From Polyangia bacterium (GTDB lineage: Bacteria > Myxococcota_A > Polyangia > Nannocystales > Nannocystaceae), in contig JAUIKS010000018.1 of NCBI GenBank assembly GCA_030430565.1, positions 186,001 to 250,000 of the forward strand: a stretch of 64,000 nt of DNA. The letters are read 5' to 3'. Position 1 is the stretch's first letter. Every line of letters starts with the position of its first letter. Of this stretch, positions 36,202 to 44,190 are shown piece after piece. A program made the translations under genes and the position numbers. A model generated the notes under the pieces. It had not been told where the DNA came from, searched no databases, and worked only from the letters and a program-made list of their open reading frames with translations.

Positions 36202-36666
36202 TCACGTGCGCGCCGCGGCCATGATGGCCTCGAGCGTCACGCGGTGCCGGTAGTCAAACATCCGCTGGAGGCGAGGGCGCACCAGCAGCCCGTCGGCCGC
36301 GCGACCCAGCGGTCCCAGGGGCGCCTCGTACTCGATCTCGTCGCGCAGGCGGCAGCCGTCGGGGTGTTCGAAGAACAGGTGCTTGTGGTGCCAGCGGCGA
36401 AACGGCCCGCGGCGCATCACGTCTTCGAAGCGGACGTTCTTCTCGTAGGCGACGTGCTCCGCGACGATCTTCATGGTCGGCAGCGGCAGCGGCGTGAGGC
36501 GCGTCCGCAGGATCACGACGGTCCCGACCTCCAGGCTGCGCGGCGGCTGGATCACCGTGGCGCGCTCCCACGGCGGCGTGAGCTGCTGGAGCGCGTCGGG
36601 GCGCTCGTGGAAGCCGAACACGGCCTCGACGGGCGCGGGGATGATGCTCTCTTTGACGAATTGCAT
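36202..36666 (-). CDS. SRPBCC (START/ligand-binding) family protein
   Basis: 154 residues with the bet v1-like ligand-cavity fold: FVKESIIPAPVEAVFGFHER, LQQLTPPWE (helix-grip opening), HKHLFFEHPDGCRLRDEIEY and ending with LQRMFDYRHRVTLEA. This form recalls the CoxG/polyketide-cyclase-like or ligand-binding SRPBCC proteins found next to nucleoside-diphosphate-sugar epimerases; no such partner is present. ATG 36664-36666 was taken, since the longer frame is a Ser/Val-rich antisense artefact over the neighbouring lipoprotein. Confidence 0.85.
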   Translation of the reverse strand: MQFVKESIIPAPVEAVFGFHERPDALQQLTPPWERATVIQPPRSLEVGTVVILRTRLTPLPLPTMKIVAEHVAYEKNVRFEDVMRRGPFRRWHHKHLFFEHPDGCRLRDEIEYEAPLGPLGRAADGLLVRPRLQRMFDYRHRVTLEAIMAAART

Positions 36667-36784
36667 ACACGCGCGAGGCGGCGCCGGCGGAGGTTCTCCC
36701 GGTCCGGCGGCGACGCGAAGAGACCCTAGCACCCGCCCGCGTGGTTGTCCGTAGCGGCGTCGAGCGCGTGTATACTCCGAGGCT

Positions 36785-38089
36785 ATGAAAGCCCGCCTGT
36801 GGTTGTCAGAACGACACGCGCTCGTCGCGTGCTCGGCCGTCGTCGCGTCGCTCGTGGTCGCCTGCAGCGGCGGCGCGATGGAGACGACGGAGGGCTTCAC
36901 CGCCAGCAACACCGACGGCGGATCGAGCCCCTCGACGAGCGGGATGACCGGGCCGGTGCAGGCGACCACGACCAGCCAGGCGACGGACGGCGCGAGCGCG
37001 GGCGCCACGGGCGTCACGAGCGGCACGAGCGGCGGCGCGACGAGCAGCGGCGAGATGACCTCTGGGACAAGTTCGACGAGCGTGGGGCCCGGCACCGACC
37101 CCTCGTCGACGGGCAGCTCCGGCGGCACGACGGTCGATCCGACCGGGGGCGGCCCGGCGCCGGCGGTCGTCGAGACCTCGCCCGAGGACGGCCAAAGCGG
37201 CGTCGACTTCGGCGCGCAGATCACCGTGACCTTCAGCGAGGCGATGAAGGCCTCGACGATCACGACGAACACGGCCGACACGAGCTGCTCGGGCAGCGTG
37301 CAGCTCTCGCGCGACGACTTCGCGACCTGCGTGCAGATGACCGAGGAGCCGGCGAGCTCGCCCGACCTGACGATGTGGACGGTGATCCCGGCGACGCTGC
37401 TCGAGAGCACCGCGAGCTACAAGATCCGCGTCACGACGGACGCCCAGAGCGGCGACGACGTGGCGCTCGCCGAGGCGTTCAGCTCCGAGGGCTTCACGGT
37501 CCGCTACTACCACCCGATCACGATCGACGGCGTCAACGACTTCGCCGCCGGCGAGACCTTCCCGAGCTCGACCGACGGCTTCACCGGCTACATCGCGTGG
37601 GACAAGGCGTTCTTGTACCTCGGCTACGCGGGCGCGGATCTCGAGAACGCCTCGCCCGACAAGCAGCTCAAGTGGCTGCTGGTCTACCTGGGCGGGCCCG
37701 ACGGGAGCGCGACCGGCAACCTCTACAACACGCAGGAGCCGGGCCTGCCGTTCTCGGCGCGCTGGCACGCGCGCTACCGCCTCGACGGCAACAACAGCGA
37801 GGTGCTGGAGTGGGGCGGCGCGAGCTGGGACAGCGCCTGGACGCTGACGCAGAACGACGTCTCGCAGTCCGAGGGCTACGTCGAGCTGCGCGTGCCGCTG
37901 ACCGATCTCGGTGACCCGGAGACGCTCGACGTGCACATGGCGTTGATCAACGAGAAGGGCTTCGCGGAGTGGACCTGGGGCGCGGTGCCGAGCGGCTCGA
38001 TCACCGACGGTTACAACCCTGACTACGGCGCGCGCTACGAGTTCGACATGGTGGGCTCGACCGTGCCCGCCGATCATAACGAGCTCTAG
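36785..38089 (+). CDS. Lipoprotein with Ig-like and DOMON/CBM9-like domains
   Basis: 434 residues. Signal peptide and lipobox (VVASLVVACSGG), a Ser/Thr/Gly-rich linker to about 110, then a bacterial Ig-like (Big_5) domain starting VVETSPEDGQSGVDF with ITVTFSEAM, and a second beta domain with DGFTGYIAWDKAFLYLGYAG and VELRVPLTDLGD, similar to DOMON/CBM9 folds that bind haem or carbohydrates. A possible -10 (TATACT) lies 14 bases upstream. Probably an outer-surface lipoprotein. Only 13 bases separate it from the hydroxylase gene. Confidence 0.8.
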   Translation: MKARLWLSERHALVACSAVVASLVVACSGGAMETTEGFTASNTDGGSSPSTSGMTGPVQATTTSQATDGASAGATGVTSGTSGGATSSGEMTSGTSSTSVGPGTDPSSTGSSGGTTVDPTGGGPAPAVVETSPEDGQSGVDFGAQITVTFSEAMKASTITTNTADTSCSGSVQLSRDDFATCVQMTEEPASSPDLTMWTVIPATLLESTASYKIRVTTDAQSGDDVALAEAFSSEGFTVRYYHPITIDGVNDFAAGETFPSSTDGFTGYIAWDKAFLYLGYAGADLENASPDKQLKWLLVYLGGPDGSATGNLYNTQEPGLPFSARWHARYRLDGNNSEVLEWGGASWDSAWTLTQNDVSQSEGYVELRVPLTDLGDPETLDVHMALINEKGFAEWTWGAVPSGSITDGYNPDYGARYEFDMVGSTVPADHNEL

Positions 38090-38102
38090 CGGCGAGCGGC
38101 GG

Positions 38103-38879
38103 ATGGTCCTCGAGTCGCTGCTGGACATCTACCGCGAGCCGCTGTTTTGGCGGTTCGCCGTGGGCGCGTCGCTGGTCAGCGTCGGCGCGTTCGCGTTGTT
38201 CGCGGGGCCGCTGACCTGGCTCGCGCGCGTCGATCACCCGGCGCTGCGGCGCTACCGGATCCAGCCGCGCCGGCCGATCGAGCGCGAGGGCGACGCCCGC
38301 CGGATCATCCTCCCGTCGCTGCGCTTGTGGATCATCAACAACGCGCTGCAGCTCGCGCTGATCGTGCTCGCGTGGCCGCTGCTGCGCCTGTCGGCGGTGC
38401 ACGCGGGGCCGCTCCCGCCGGCCTGGCTGATCGCGGCGCAGGTGCTGCTGTTCGTCTACCTCGACGACTTCCTCTACTACTGGATGCACCGCGCGATGCA
38501 CAGGCCCTGGCTCTACCGACATATTCACGGGCTGCACCACCGGATCCCCGCGCCGTGGGCGATCGCGGGGCACTACATGCACCCGGTCGAGTACCTGCTG
38601 ACGGCGGCGCTGATGCTGGTCGGCCCGCTCGCGCTCGGGGTCCACGTCGTCACGCTCTACGCGTGGGTCGCGGTCCGCCAGTGGGAGGCGGCCGAGGGCC
38701 ACTGCGGCTATGACCTGCCGTGGTCCCCGACGGCGCTCTTGCCCCTCGGGGACGGCGCGGCGCACCACGACTTTCACCACTCGCGCCGACGCGGAAATTA
38801 CGGCGGGTTCCTGCCGATCTGGGACCGGGTGTTCGGGACGCTGGCGCGCGGCTACGACGAGTACCGCGGGCGGCGCTGA
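38103..38879 (+). CDS. Fatty acid hydroxylase / sterol desaturase family membrane protein
   Basis: 258 residues. Integral membrane di-iron enzyme with His clusters HRAMH, HGLHH, and HHDFHH plus a His in GHYMHP, in the order of the FA hydroxylase superfamily. About four helices (GASLVSVGAFALFAGPLTWLA, ALQLALIVLAWPLL, WLIAAQVLLFVYL). Hydroxylates a lipid or carotenoid/sterol-like substrate; the exact one is unknown. ATG start 13 bases after the preceding lipoprotein gene, so possibly one transcript. Confidence 0.9.
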   Translation: MVLESLLDIYREPLFWRFAVGASLVSVGAFALFAGPLTWLARVDHPALRRYRIQPRRPIEREGDARRIILPSLRLWIINNALQLALIVLAWPLLRLSAVHAGPLPPAWLIAAQVLLFVYLDDFLYYWMHRAMHRPWLYRHIHGLHHRIPAPWAIAGHYMHPVEYLLTAALMLVGPLALGVHVVTLYAWVAVRQWEAAEGHCGYDLPWSPTALLPLGDGAAHHDFHHSRRRGNYGGFLPIWDRVFGTLARGYDEYRGRR

Positions 38880-38951
38880 TGGGGGGAGGGGCAGCACGTG
38901 CGCGACATAGACCTCGTCGCGAGCGAGCGCGCGGCGGCGCGCGGGCGACCC

Positions 38952-38961
38952 TGACCCAAGA
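38952..38961 (+). other. TGACCCAAGA motif, copy 1
   Basis: Ten-base match to a motif at 58594-58603; both sit about 90-100 bases upstream of a + strand gene (nuclease; L,D-transpeptidase) in local AT-rich patches. Could be a regulator site or promoter part; no downstream -10 is clear. Confidence 0.25.
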
Positions 38962-39048
38962 GGAATGTTCACAATCCGTTGATGTCTAAGTGGTCATGTC
39001 GCGCGACAGCGCGCGTCCGCGGCGGCGCGCGCTGCTATCGTCGTCTCG

Positions 39049-39417
39049 ATGTACGAGTACCGGGCGCGCGTCCTCAAGGTCGTCGACGGCGACACGATCG
39101 ACTTCGAGATCGACGTCGGCTTTCACCTCAAGCTGAGCATGCGGATCCGGCTGCGCGGCGTCGACACGCCCGAGGTCCGCGGCCCGTCCCGGGAGCAGGG
39201 CCTCGTGGCCGCGGCCTTCGTCCGCGAGCAGCTGCCGGTGGACAGCTTGGTGCTCGTGCAGACCCACAAGATCGGCAAGTACGGCCGCTACATCGCGGAC
39301 GTCCGCTACCTCCCGGGCGTCGCCGAGCCGGAGACCGAGGCGCTCCGCAACGAGGGGCTCAACCTCGCGGACGAGCTGCTCGAGCGCGACATGGCGACCG
39401 CGATCGATCCGCGCTGA
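39049..39417 (+). CDS. Staphylococcal nuclease (thermonuclease)-like protein
   Basis: 122 residues. SNase fold: KVVDGDTIDFEIDVGFHLKL (catalytic Asp in the DGDT motif), IRLRGVDTPEVRG (Arg and Glu), and KYGRYIADVRYL (second Arg). Short compared with the family (150-170) and without a signal peptide. Probably hydrolyses nucleic acid with Ca2+, in the cytoplasm. ATG at 39049. Convergent with the DUF2264 gene; upstream lies a 169-base gap with the shared TGACCCAAGA motif. Confidence 0.85.
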   Translation: MYEYRARVLKVVDGDTIDFEIDVGFHLKLSMRIRLRGVDTPEVRGPSREQGLVAAAFVREQLPVDSLVLVQTHKIGKYGRYIADVRYLPGVAEPETEALRNEGLNLADELLERDMATAIDPR

Positions 39418-39562
39418 GCCCTCGTCGCCGGCGCCTCAGACCTCGGGCTTGCTGCGGATGAGCGCGGGTCGGTCGTCCGCGTCGAGCGCTCCGCCGCCGT
39501 CGCCTCGACCCGCGTAGCCACGCGGTCGCGCGCGGGGAGCGTTCGCGTTTTCGCCGAGCCGC

Positions 39563-42091
39563 TCAGCCGCGGCGCAGCTCGACGGTCGCGTGGCTCAGCG
39601 CCTGCGCGCCCGCGAGCTCGTCAAAGCGCGCGGGCGAGAGCGCGTACGGCTGGCCCGCCGCGACGCTGTCGATCACGCGCCAGCCCGTGCCGATCACCCG
39701 TCCCCACGCGCGGCTCGGGGCGGTCCACGGCGCGTCGATCGTCGCCGGACCCGAGAGCTCGCAGCGCAGCGTCGCGGCGTCCTGCAGGCGACAGTCGAGC
39801 ACGCTGGGCCGCGTACTATCGGGAGGCTCGTCGCCGGCGTCAGCGTCCAGCGCGAACGACCAGGGCTCGGCGGCGTCGGCGACGAGCGGGGCGACCACGA
39901 CGAGCTCGGCGCCGACCGCCGTCACGCGCCCGCGCGCAGGGTCGACGCGTGCGAAGCGGAGCCGGCCGGTGACGCTCGCGCCGCCCAGGGTGACCGTGCG
40001 TAGATCGGTCTCAGGGGACATGTTGATCCACACCTCCTGGCCGTCGCTGAGCGCGAGCTCGACGAGCTCGCCGTCGACGGAGACCTCCGCGACGAGGTGC
40101 TCGTAGGGCGCGAGCTCGTCCGCGCGCGCGCCGAGGCGCTGGTAGCTGACGACGCAGGCGGCGCTCAGCGCCGGGTCGTCGTCGCTGAGCAGCGGGTAGC
40201 GGGCGCTCGGGTCGATCACGTTGGGTCGGTTCGCCAGCGGCTCGGCGAGCTCGACGCGGTCGTAGCCGTGGACCCCGACGAGCAGGACCGCGCCGGCCTC
40301 AGACTCGACGTGGAGCGCCGGCCGTGACCACGGCAAGACCTGCCAGCGCGCGCGCTCGTCGAGCGCCAGCGAGGCGCCGCCCTCACGCAGCAGCGCGTGC
40401 TCGCTCAGCGAGCTGCGCGCGCAGCTGACCCGGAGGGTGGCGCCGTCGTGCGCGACGCCGGCACTGGCGAGCTCGTGCCGGTTGATCCAGTCCATGGGGC
40501 CCTCCGGCGCGATCGTGTAGCGCGTGAACGCGAAGCCGGGCGCGACGAGACCGGCCAGCGGCTCGCCGCGCAGGCTCGAGAACTCGTCGAGCGCGGCGGA
40601 GACGACGAGCGAGTCGCTGGGGAACGGCGGCGTCACGTTGGCGGCGTGGAAGTAGTACTGGCTCGAGTACGCGAGCCGCCCGTACTTGTCGCGGAGGCTC
40701 GCGCTGCTCTCGAGCGCGGTCGGCATCAGCGTCACGGCGCCGACCTCGGGCGCGTGATCGAGGCTCAGGCCGACGGCCGGGATAACATGTTCAAACGAAC
40801 CGGTGTCGGCCGGCGCGGGCGCCTCGATCGCGCTCCAGTACGGGTGCTCCGGCGGCAGGCGCAGGGCGTCGAGCGCTCGGCTCATGAAGTACTGCGCGCC
40901 GTGCTCGTGGTAGCCCTCGAGGATCGCGTGCTCCTCGGCGATCAGGCCGGCGCGCAGCAGATCGTGGCCGTCGAGCGCGCGGTCCTCCGCGTCGACGCGC
41001 GCGCCCACGTGAAACTTGAGGTTGCCCGAGCTGAGCCGTCGCGCGAGGCCTGGCGCGAGCGGCGAGGCGCCGCTGTGCTCGAGCGCCTGGATCCCCGCGA
41101 GCACGGCCGCGCGGTAGCTGAGGGAGCGACCGAAGGCCACCGCCGCGCCCCGCTCGTCGAAGAAGTGGACGAGGTGATCCACGAAGGCGCGCGCGCGTCG
41201 GATCACGCGGTCTCGTCGCGCCGGATCCGTGTCGCCCAGCTGAACCGCCCACCACAAGAGCCCCGGGTGGATCACGAAGCTGTTGTAGTAGTCGTAGCTG
41301 CCGGGCTTGCCGTCGGCGTACCAGCCGTCGCCGACGTACATCGACTCCATCACGTCGAGCTGGGCCGCGAGCGCGGCCGGGTCGACGGGGTAGCCGAGCA
41401 CCGCGCGCGCGATGTTGCGCGTCGCCGGGAACAGCACCCAGTTGCTCTGGTAGGTCGTGTCGTTGGCGCTGAGCCAGGCCATGACCTGCGCGCGCGCGGG
41501 CTCGTCGAGCGTCGCCCACACGCGCTCGCGCGAGTCGACCAGGAACTGGGCGACGAACGCCGCCTCGACCTCGAGCTGCTCGCCCCTGACGATGTCGCCC
41601 CAGTAGCCGGCGCTCGCGGGATCGGTTCCGCTGAGCAGCGCCGCGCGGGCGAGCTCGATCAGGTCGAGCTCTATGCCGCGCACGCGAAACACCGCCGGGT
41701 TGCTCGGCTCGGCCAGCCACGCGCCGACGCCCAGCAGCATGCGGGTTATCGCCATGTACGAGCGGCTCCCGTCGAAGCCCGACCACGAGGCCTCGACCCA
41801 CGCGCCGTCGTCGCTGACGTGCTCGGCGAGCCCGAGGCACATGCGGGCGAACAGCGCCTCGTGGTGCGCGCGCGTCCACCCGGTGTACGGCGACAGCGCG
41901 AAGTCGAGCGGCGGATCGAGCGTGATCTCGCGCGGCGCCGCCTCGCCGGGGGCGCCGGGCGCCCCCGACGGCTCGCCCGTCGCGTCGTCCTCGGGCTCGC
42001 GCTCGTCACCGGCGCACGTGACCCCTAGCGTCGCGCCCACGGCCGTCGCGGCGAGTCGGCGGAGGAGCGCACGATATGGCTCCTGCGCCAT
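39563..42091 (-). CDS. DUF2264-family protein (predicted glycan-related lipoprotein)
   Basis: 842 residues. Signal sequence (LAATAVGATLGVTCAG) with a likely lipid Cys, Pro/Gly/Glu linker, then a DUF2264-like (alpha/alpha)6 barrel: SPYTGWTRAHHEALFARMCL, NWVLFPATRNIARAV, YDYYNSFVIHPGLLWW. The C-terminal 350 residues form beta structure (WVEAS... ending in VELRRG). DUF2264 proteins resemble uronate hydrolase/lyase barrels and are often found in polysaccharide-degrading loci; no such neighbours here. ATG 42089-42091. Enzyme activity unknown. Confidence 0.78.
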   Translation of the reverse strand: MAQEPYRALLRRLAATAVGATLGVTCAGDEREPEDDATGEPSGAPGAPGEAAPREITLDPPLDFALSPYTGWTRAHHEALFARMCLGLAEHVSDDGAWVEASWSGFDGSRSYMAITRMLLGVGAWLAEPSNPAVFRVRGIELDLIELARAALLSGTDPASAGYWGDIVRGEQLEVEAAFVAQFLVDSRERVWATLDEPARAQVMAWLSANDTTYQSNWVLFPATRNIARAVLGYPVDPAALAAQLDVMESMYVGDGWYADGKPGSYDYYNSFVIHPGLLWWAVQLGDTDPARRDRVIRRARAFVDHLVHFFDERGAAVAFGRSLSYRAAVLAGIQALEHSGASPLAPGLARRLSSGNLKFHVGARVDAEDRALDGHDLLRAGLIAEEHAILEGYHEHGAQYFMSRALDALRLPPEHPYWSAIEAPAPADTGSFEHVIPAVGLSLDHAPEVGAVTLMPTALESSASLRDKYGRLAYSSQYYFHAANVTPPFPSDSLVVSAALDEFSSLRGEPLAGLVAPGFAFTRYTIAPEGPMDWINRHELASAGVAHDGATLRVSCARSSLSEHALLREGGASLALDERARWQVLPWSRPALHVESEAGAVLLVGVHGYDRVELAEPLANRPNVIDPSARYPLLSDDDPALSAACVVSYQRLGARADELAPYEHLVAEVSVDGELVELALSDGQEVWINMSPETDLRTVTLGGASVTGRLRFARVDPARGRVTAVGAELVVVAPLVADAAEPWSFALDADAGDEPPDSTRPSVLDCRLQDAATLRCELSGPATIDAPWTAPSRAWGRVIGTGWRVIDSVAAGQPYALSPARFDELAGAQALSHATVELRRG

Positions 42092-42425
42092 GTCAAAATC
42101 ATAGCAGCGGCGAGCCCGCGCGCTCGCCCCGTGTCGCACGGCGCGCGAGCTCGCCTGCGCGCCGGGGGTCGCTCGGCGCGAGCTCGAGTGACGGGCCGTC
42201 GTCGTTCGCGGGGGGAGCCGCCGCGGCGGGCCCACGCGCCGGCTGAATATACATGAAGATAAGGTCAGGTCGTTGTTCGTTCGTTGTTCTCGCCGCTGCT
42301 TGTATCCGCAAGCATCGCGCGGAGGTTCTGCCGGAACAACCAACCCGCGCAGGCGGTTTCGCGCCGCGTGTTTCGCTTGCTGGCGTCGGCGGCGTTGAGT
42401 ACCGTCGATCTATCGAGAGGTGTTG
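42092..42425. promoter_or_regulatory. 334-base divergent gap
   Basis: Lies between the DUF2264 gene and the lipoprotein at 42426. It has an AT-rich patch at about 42243-42260 (GGCTGAATATACATGAAGAT) and GTTGTTCGTTCGTTGTTC at 42272-42289. No gene supported: the 57-residue frame from 42253 that ends in a TGATG overlap with the lipoprotein start has atypical codon use. GAGAGG just before 42421 is the lipoprotein's ribosome binding site. Confidence 0.5.
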
Positions 42426-43862
42426 ATGCAACGAACGAGGTTGTGGATCGGCGCGGCGCTCGGCCTCGCGCTCGCGGGCTGCGGCGGCGCGGACCCGGAG
42501 GGCAGCGGCAGCGAGGGCGCTGGGCCAGGGTCGGGCGTCATCAGCGTCTCGGCGTCCAGCGGCGGCGCGACGCTCACGGGCTCGAGCGGGACCCAGGGCG
42601 GCGACAGCGACGCGAGCGGCGACGGGGACGGCGACGGGGACGGGGACGGCGGGCCCAAGTTCGACGTCGGCGGGCAGGGGGGCGACGGCGACGGCGACGG
42701 CGACTGCCCCGCGACCGACGCGACGGTCACGGGCACCGTCTTCGCGCCCAACTTTGAGCTGCCGATCAGCGGCGCGCTCGTCTATCTCACCGCGGGCCCG
42801 GTCACGCCGATCCCCGACGAGGTCTACTGCGCGGAGTGTGTGGCGCTCGACTGCACGACGCCCCACGCGTTGACCGAGCCCGACGGGAGCTTCAGCGTCC
42901 CGGCCTACTCGGGGCAGGACCTCAAGCTCGTGGTGCAGAAGGGGCAATTCCTGCGGGTCGTCGAGCTCGACGTGAGCCCCGGGATGAACCAGATCCCGGT
43001 GACGGAGAGCAACCTGCCCGGCGAGTGGAACCCCGGCGCGGGCATGTGGATCCCCCGGATCGCGGTGTACCAGACCTCGCCCGACGCGGTGTACAACGTG
43101 TTAGCGAAGTTCGGGCTCGGGCTGCTCGGGCCCGGCGGGACGCTCGTGCCGGGGACCGAGCAGTTCACGCTGATCAGCGACGCTGACCAGGGCGCGTTCA
43201 TGGACGACCTGGTGGGCATGAGCCAGTACCACATCATCTTTGTGCCCTGCGCGGCCACGAAGGCGTGGTTCGGCGCGCCCGACATCCCGCAGCAGCGCGT
43301 CGACAACATCCGTGCGTACGTCGAGTCAGGCGGCAAGTGGTACGCGACCGATCATTCAAACGAGTACATCGAGGATCCCTTCCCCGGCTACCAGGAGTTC
43401 CACAGCCCCGGGATGCCTGACATTCAGCCGGCCTACACCTCCATCGGCTCGGTCATCGACACCGAGCTGCTGGCCTGGCTCTTGGCGCTGCCCGACGAGC
43501 TCAAGGACATCGGTCAGGGCAACCCGACGCTGTTCCAGCTGCCCAGCATCACGACCGAGCTGAACTACTCGGGGATCGACGCGGTCAATGACGTCTGGGT
43601 GCAGGACGAGATGGGCGAGGACGTCAACGTCGGGCATCGCGTCTGGGTCGAGGGCCCGTGCGGCAGCTGCGGCGACCCGGCGCAGACGCGACCGATGGCC
43701 GTGAGCGGTCAGTACGGCTGCGGGCGCATGATGTACAGCACCTTCGAAACGTCGAGTATCGCGCACACCGGGCTCAGCCCGCAGGAGCTGGTGCTGCTGT
43801 ACATGATCCTCGAGATCACGACCTGCTTCGACGAGCCGCCGCCGCCGGCGCCCCAGGGGTAG
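42426..43862 (+). CDS. Secreted lipoprotein with carboxypeptidase-regulatory-like and GATase-like parts
   Basis: 478 residues. Lipobox LAGC after the signal peptide (RLWIGAALGLALAGC), Ser/Gly linker with a short (GD) run, then a carboxypeptidase-regulatory-like beta domain (VTGTVFAPNFELPISGALVY ... DGSFSVPAYSG). The rest has QYHIIFVPCAATKAWF and IRAYVESGGKWYATDHS, reminiscent of the GATase1-like/ThuA proteins, with AYTSIGSVIDTELLAW following; no catalytic triad could be assigned. ATG 42426 was chosen (GAGAGG five bases upstream) over GTG 42420. Confidence 0.72.
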   Translation: MQRTRLWIGAALGLALAGCGGADPEGSGSEGAGPGSGVISVSASSGGATLTGSSGTQGGDSDASGDGDGDGDGDGGPKFDVGGQGGDGDGDGDCPATDATVTGTVFAPNFELPISGALVYLTAGPVTPIPDEVYCAECVALDCTTPHALTEPDGSFSVPAYSGQDLKLVVQKGQFLRVVELDVSPGMNQIPVTESNLPGEWNPGAGMWIPRIAVYQTSPDAVYNVLAKFGLGLLGPGGTLVPGTEQFTLISDADQGAFMDDLVGMSQYHIIFVPCAATKAWFGAPDIPQQRVDNIRAYVESGGKWYATDHSNEYIEDPFPGYQEFHSPGMPDIQPAYTSIGSVIDTELLAWLLALPDELKDIGQGNPTLFQLPSITTELNYSGIDAVNDVWVQDEMGEDVNVGHRVWVEGPCGSCGDPAQTRPMAVSGQYGCGRMMYSTFETSSIAHTGLSPQELVLLYMILEITTCFDEPPPPAPQG

Positions 43863-44190
43863 GCGGAGGTCCGGGCGCTCGGGCGCGACCCCGTGCGTGC
43901 AGCCGGTGCGCAGGTTGAAGACCGTGAAGTTGTAGCGGCGCGCGAGCTCGTGGTCGGTATCGGCGGACCGGAGCAAGAGCAGCTCGCGCGTCGGCGCGGC
44001 CGCCTCTGGCGGCTCGTTGGCCGAGCGGCGCGCGCGGTTTTGGGGGATGTTCGACTTTTATCGCGCCACGACACCGGCTGCGGCGTCGGGCGCGGGTCGG
44101 CGTGGCGTTCGCGGGCGCGTGGGATTTTCTGCGCTTGACCCAGGAGACGGGTGGCGCGATCGGAGGCGTTCTGGTTAAAGACATGTCTAT
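43863..44190. other. 328-base gap; coding-like minus-strand fragment
   Basis: Between two + strand lipoprotein genes. On the minus strand from about 43985 to 43860 there is a stretch with strong third-position G/C reading RYNFTVFNLRTGCTHGVAPE, without a natural start and lost at the preceding gene's end. It may be a gene remnant. Near 44181-44190, ACATGTCTAT precedes the ATG at 44191. Confidence 0.35.

Noticed and set aside
42253..42426. 57-residue frame ending in TGATG at the lipoprotein start
   Set aside because: The overlap looks like translational coupling, but codon use is unlike the genome and there is no ribosome site or motif.
43356..43976. 206-residue minus-strand frame starting in the gap
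   Set aside because: Past the first ~40 residues it is antisense to the lipoprotein gene with Arg-rich content; only a short coding-like part is noted.
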